The position numbers were made by a program, and so were the translations under genes. Shown here piece after piece: positions 60,301 through 64,000 of a DNA stretch of 64,000 nt. Position 1 is the stretch's first letter. Every line of letters starts with the position of its first letter. Location of the stretch: NCBI RefSeq assembly GCF_023278565.1, contig NC_064680.1:1-64000 (forward strand), read 5' to 3'. Origin of the DNA: Colletotrichum lupini. Taxonomy: Eukaryota; Ascomycota; Sordariomycetes; Glomerellales; Glomerellaceae. The notes under the pieces were generated by a model. It worked only from the letters and a program-made list of their open reading frames with translations. It was not told the DNA's origin and ran no database searches.

Positions 60301-61269
60301 TTTACGAAGCGCTATTTAGTTATATACTCGCTATTATTCCTTAACTAATAGGATTAAATAGGTTATTTTATAAAAAGGTCTTTAGTTCCTTTTATATAAC
60401 CTAGTTTATTATAAGCCCGGGGGTCTTTTAGTCATTAAAAATATAATATATCTAAGAGGTCTTTATACTATTACTTAAGTAGCTAACTATATATACTATT
60501 TTATTACGGTCTATTCTTATTTATTAAGCTTATAAGTTAAAGTAATAGTAATAATTAAAAAAGAAGCTTTATAAATCCCGTACCGATTTATTAATATATA
60601 ATAAGTTAAAAAAGGATAGCGGTTTAAATATAAACGTTCTATTTATAATACTTATTTAAGTCGGGAGGGAGCTAGTAAATAGGGGCTTAAGTAATACGAA
60701 CTTGTTATTTTATTATTACTTAAATAGTGCTTTAAATATAGCTTTATTTATTAAACTATTCTTAGTCTAGGAGTTTACGTTCCCGTTTATATTAAAACTA
60801 ATATTTAAAGTTATTATAATTAAAACCGTAGCCCTTAGCGCGGGGGCTAGGCTATTTAAAAAGCTTTATAAGCATTCTAAATCTACTCGTCTTTTATATA
60901 AGCGCTCTTTATACGTTATAATAAAGACTTCTTTTTCTAATTATCGTTCCTATTCTTATAATTTTATTAGCCTATTACTTATTATTTAGTTTAAATATTA
61001 ATAAATAAGGGTAAGAGGTTTATTATTTTATTTAAAATTCGTTAATATTTTTAATAATACGGTTCTTCTACGTTATTACTATATTATTTATCCTATTACG
61101 CTTCGTTTTTATATTATTTATTAAAAAAGAGGCGACTTTAAAGGGTTTAATAAAAAAAATCGTCTTTTTTTTATTATTATAATACTAATTACGCTCTCTT
61201 ACTACGTCTCGTTCTTATTAATATTTTAAGCTTTTAGCTTAGTCCTTTTTATAAATAAAAATTTTAAAT
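54341..61269 (-). pseudogene. Decayed gag-pol of the minus-strand element
   Basis: Almost 7 kb of AT-rich sequence with stops in all frames. The only domain I can place firmly is reverse transcriptase at about 58560-58810 (catalytic box at about 58636-58648). By element order, RNase H and integrase should lie to the left of it and gag to the right, but I did not recognise their motifs. Confidence 0.8.
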
Positions 61270-61478
61270 TATTAATAAGTATATAATATAAGGAAAAAGC
61301 TTATAAAGGCTAATTATTATTAAGGTTTAAAAGATAAATTACTAAAATCTACCTTTCCTTTAAGGTATACTACTAGCGCTTTATATATACCTAAGCTACT
61401 CCTTTATTACTTAGTCCCCCTCTTTATACCCCCTGAGCTATCCCTTAACTAACGAGGCCTAACCGGCGAGGCCTGACA
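61270..61478 (-). repeat. Right LTR (element 5' LTR)
   Basis: 209 bases beginning TATTAATAAGTATAT and ending GGCCTGACA. The right end keeps the terminal TGACA that pairs with the TGTCA start of the left LTR, so the original LTR had TGTCA...TGACA termini. Confidence 0.93.
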
Positions 61479-61483
61479 AATGG
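61479..61483. repeat. Right target-site duplication (AATGG)
   Basis: Five bases adjoining the right LTR, partner of GATAG at 54127-54131. Confidence 0.75.
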
Positions 61484-62575
61484 CGTTTTAGTGATTTCCT
61501 TAAGCCGGTCCAGTTTGTAAGTAACCGCACCTCTGTTGTTTACTTCGCCAACTGGGTCCGGCTGCGGAAAAGCGCTCGCAGTGCTAGTAGTAGTGGGTTG
61601 TGCAACCACAACGGTCGCTGATTCCCTATCTGCAAGGTCTAGAAGTGGTGTACCTCTAGTGCGGACGATGCACTTAGCGGACTTGGGGATCAGTTTCAGC
61701 GGCGTGCTAGCTCCGGGAGCCTTAGCGATGGGGATTTGAGCGGGAGTCGTTGTCGAGGCCAGGATAATATCTGTCACGTCCCCATTTCTCTTTTGGCGTT
61801 TGGCGTTTGGTTCCTCTTCGTCGCTAGCCGCGCGTTTGGTAGATGTCCGCGATTCGGCCGGAGCCTTGTGTATAGAGACGGAGAATCGTCTTCGAAGGAT
61901 CAAAATATCGACCAGGTGCTGCTCTGCAATATTGTTGCTACCGACGGCTAGAATCCTCCACAGACCAGGCCTGATGATTTGAGTTTGATCGTATGACATG
62001 CGCGCGCGACACATTGTCGAACCCAGACGAATCAGGTAGATGTCTGTGAGGGATTGGTTGAGCAACACGCAGTCGTCGTTGGCAGGTTCATAGTACAGTA
62101 TGCAACGGAGGTAGTGAGGTATGGCCCGTCGCGAGGGCAGCTCGTAAGGGTCGTCGTAGAAGGGGAGACAAATAGTGAAGTTCACATCGTGTGTGCGTTG
62201 CACTACACCCACCACGTCCCAACCGTCAGCACTTTCTGCAAGCCGGACACTTGCTGGATCGGCGCCTCTCGGCCAGTGGGGACAAGCGAGAACAAGCCGG
62301 GCGTCCGGTGCCGAAGCGAGTGTAGCACTAGTAAGAGCTTCGGTTAATTCAGCGACCGTCACGCTGGCGGCCGCTTGTGTTGCTCTTTCTTCGGCCTTTA
62401 GCCCGCAAGTTCGTCCCAGGTGGTCCTCGTCAGGCGCCGACAATCCTGGCTGTACAACGCCGCTTCGTTCTCCTGTTTTCTGGTATTCAGCTGCGATTCG
62501 GTCTAGGCGTCGTTGCATCTCGGAAGAGTCGCTGAAAGGCTGAGTTGATTCTCCATCAGACGACATTTTCGACAT
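61479..62575 (-). pseudogene. Kinase gene, N-terminal half, cut by the LTR element
   Basis: From ATG 62575 the frame gives 365 intact codons up to the LTR; it then reads nine or ten codons into the LTR before a stop at 61445. An alternative start is the Met three residues downstream. The sequence has a Ser/Gln-rich N-terminus, a region at about 115-260 with Tyr-Asp-Asp-Pro-Tyr and Pro-His-Tyr-Leu-Arg boxes that may be a protein-interaction domain, and a Lys-Arg-rich stretch near 265-275. It ends Leu-Lys-Glu-Ile-Thr-Lys-Thr-Pro at the insertion. Counting the target duplication once, 62575-61479, 54126-53979 and 53911-53291 add to 1866 bases, exactly 622 codons with the stop. That supports one ancestral gene of 621 residues with a C-terminal kinase domain. 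Confidence 0.87.
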
Positions 62576-63022
62576 ACAGCAGATGGATAGCCAGATGAAC
62601 AAACCAATGATTGGAATACAGTTCTGTCAAGAACGGCACATGTTCTTATACGCACTACGAGACCTGGGTTAGTTACCTGCAGTACCTCACAGGTCGGCGC
62701 TTACGATGCTGCTAAAATTGGCCGCCAGGGACCTGGTTACCGAGGCGCTGACCAATAGATAAGGTCACGGGGCTGGGGCTACGTAAATTGCCTCTGACCA
62801 TTTTCTGCGTTCATTGAAGCATATGGTCCGTTGCGACACATGCTATCAACACAACGTGCCCCTCAAGCTGTTTCCACGCTTCCCTGATTTTCAGTCTCTC
62901 GACGCGCTGCATACTTCGCTGATTTTGCCGACGCTTCGGTCACACAATCTCTCAACCCTTCGAACACGGCGCGTAGCTCCGATACGGGACCGCGATTGAC
63001 CGATCGATTGACCGACCACACG
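62576..63022. promoter_or_regulatory. Divergent intergenic region
   Basis: 447 bases between the start of the split kinase (minus) and the start of the next gene (plus). The GC-balanced sequence should hold both promoters. A CCAAT box occurs on the minus strand (ATTGG) near 62610. I see no clear TATA box for either gene. Confidence 0.5.
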
Positions 63023-64000
63023 ATGCCCGCCTTCCAGCCGCCGGAGGTGACTTGCGAGAAGGACAAGGCTTGGATCAAAAGAGCTAAATTCCCATTCCGC
63101 AACCCGACACCGCTCTGGAATAAATACTGGCATCGATATAATACCATCACCATCCCGCTACGAGACGAAGATGCCTATTTTGCCGACGTCAGTGCCGCCG
63201 CGAAGCTCGCCCAGAGTCGTGAGCACCTTGAAGAACTCCTGGACGTTCAATGTGAAGAACGCCGGCGGGAGTACGATACGTTAATCCTCGATATTGCAGT
63301 CGCATGCATCCAGAATACATCACTCTCAAAGACTCCTCACCATGCGGCCCTCAAAGCTAGCCAAACGGGTAGCCTTGACAGTCTTCTGCAACTCCTATGT
63401 GGTGTGGTGTTCGGCTGGAAGGATGGCGACAAAGAGAACAGGGTGCCACGGATCGACGACGCAGATGAGACTGAATACTGCATCGATGGAAAGGGCGATC
63501 TCCGGAGCAAATACAACACCCCAGAGATTTCGTCAGAGCTTGCGGATGACCCATTTGAGTACGACAACACGATAGCTTCCGGCCTTTACTCACCTCGGGG
63601 ATGGGAAGACTGGAATGAGGATGAAGAGAACTTGTGGAATGATCCCTCTTGGAAGGTGTCCGACTGTCCTACATCGGAGACGAATCTATCGCCACCAGGT
63701 GTAGATGAAGTCGTGGTAGCCGAAAGAGGTGACAGCGATCAGGCGTTTTGTGAGCACCCACCAGAGCAATTGGACGGCATTCTCAAGGTCACACCACCAA
63801 CAGACCAAATCTCGCCGCTCCCGTCGCCATATCTGTCGTTGATAGACACGTCTGTCGGCTTGTCACCACATTCACGACAAACATCAAGCCCTGATCCGCC
63901 ATCCACTTGTGACCAGAAACTGTCCGCATCTACAAGTGCCCGCATGGTTGACGAGTGGCAATCGCCTCCAAAGCCGAGATTCCCTACTAATAGAGCAGAT
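63023..64000 (+). CDS. Protein of unknown function, 5' part (326 codons, runs off the window)
   Basis: From the ATG at 63023 a frame stays open for 326 codons to the window end, with normal CA/TG content. It was chosen because the nearest upstream in-frame stop is at 62885 and no other ATG lies between. The first 150 residues look folded, with a Trp/Arg-rich start, a charged helix containing Glu-Glu-Arg-Arg-Arg-Glu and a Leu-rich segment ending Gly-Val-Val-Phe-Gly-Trp. The rest is rich in Asp, Glu, Ser and Pro and is probably disordered. No signal peptide, membrane segment or known domain is seen. It diverges from the split kinase gene. The 3' end lies outside the window. Confidence 0.72.
   Translation, partial: MPAFQPPEVTCEKDKAWIKRAKFPFRNPTPLWNKYWHRYNTITIPLRDEDAYFADVSAAAKLAQSREHLEELLDVQCEERRREYDTLILDIAVACIQNTSLSKTPHHAALKASQTGSLDSLLQLLCGVVFGWKDGDKENRVPRIDDADETEYCIDGKGDLRSKYNTPEISSELADDPFEYDNTIASGLYSPRGWEDWNEDEENLWNDPSWKVSDCPTSETNLSPPGVDEVVVAERGDSDQAFCEHPPEQLDGILKVTPPTDQISPLPSPYLSLIDTSVGLSPHSRQTSSPDPPSTCDQKLSASTSARMVDEWQSPPKPRFPTNRAD

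Larger units (their letters stand above)
54132..61478 (-). mobile_element. Ty3/gypsy LTR retrotransposon in minus orientation, RIP-decayed
   Basis: The element is 7.35 kb with two 209-bp LTRs at its ends. A purine tract (GAGAGGGAG on the minus strand) adjoins the left LTR, and reverse transcriptase reads on the minus strand at about 58560-58810, with Phe-Lys-Leu-Thr-Asn-Ala-Pro-Ala-Thr-Phe and the catalytic box Tyr-Leu-Asn-Asn (originally Tyr-Leu-Asp-Asp). So the right LTR is its 5' LTR. All frames carry many stops. It sits inside a kinase gene, between residues encoded by one Pro-Ser codon pair, flanked by a mutated 5-bp target duplication. Confidence 0.92.

Noticed and set aside
61536..62543. 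Plus-strand frames of 67 to 122 codons opposite the kinase N-terminal half
   Set aside because: Antisense shadows of a long coding sequence with continuous frame on the minus strand.
1..64000. tRNA or rRNA genes
   Set aside because: No cloverleaf with A/B box spacing or rRNA core sequence was recognised by eye; a tRNA scan was not possible.

Overview
This window is the left end of a chromosome of a filamentous ascomycete (Pezizomycotina). It starts with about 21 copies of the CCCTAA telomere repeat. The rest is a mosaic of very AT-rich blocks and short GC-balanced gene islands. In the AT-rich blocks the dinucleotides CA and TG are almost absent, TA is in excess, and old reading frames are broken mainly by TAA and TAG. 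This is the signature of repeat-induced point mutation (RIP), a Pezizomycotina genome defence. The introns I could deduce are mostly 42 to 72 bp with GT...CTAAC/CTGAC...AG signals, which fits the same group. I cannot name the species from the sequence.

Layout. 1-125 telomere. 126-25755 a RIP block with a long poly-T tract, several short tandem repeats, a Ty3/gypsy chromovirus with 223-bp LTRs (15257-21581), a 344-codon decayed gene (22772-23806) and an array of about 21 palindromic hairpin units (23858-25172). 25756-29721 gene island 1: a 72-residue secreted cysteine-rich protein gene with one intron and a Zn2Cys6 transcription factor gene. 29722-42850 a second RIP block with the remains of a fungal STAND/NLR-type gene and several minisatellites. 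42851-49571 gene island 2: a broken SRPK-like kinase fragment, a three-exon mitochondrial carrier of the Rim2 type, two tiny DnaJ-type zinc-finger proteins, a four-exon C2H2 zinc-finger gene with one premature stop, and a three-exon gene of unknown function. 49572-51083 a BCS1-like AAA-ATPase gene whose first exon is clean and whose second exon is riddled with RIP stops but has no frameshift. 51084-54131 gene island 3 with a decayed kinase and the catalytic half of a second kinase. 54132-61478 a Ty3/gypsy element in minus orientation with 209-bp LTRs. 61479-62575 the N-terminal half of that same kinase. 62576-64000 a divergent promoter and an open gene of unknown function that runs off the window.

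The main result is that several genes appear only when introns, RIP stops or insertions are taken into account. The kinase at 53291-62575 was one gene split by an LTR element: the flanks carry a 5-bp target duplication (GATAG/AATGG, each one transition from GATGG), and the two halves join in frame. The secreted protein, the carrier, the C2H2 gene and the unknown gene all emerge by deducing introns by eye. No system is proven novel here. The least explained structures are the hairpin array with its neighbouring 344-codon relic, and the cluster of very small cysteine-rich reading frames at 45.4-49.5 kb. All splice sites and family assignments were made by reading and were not tested by search.
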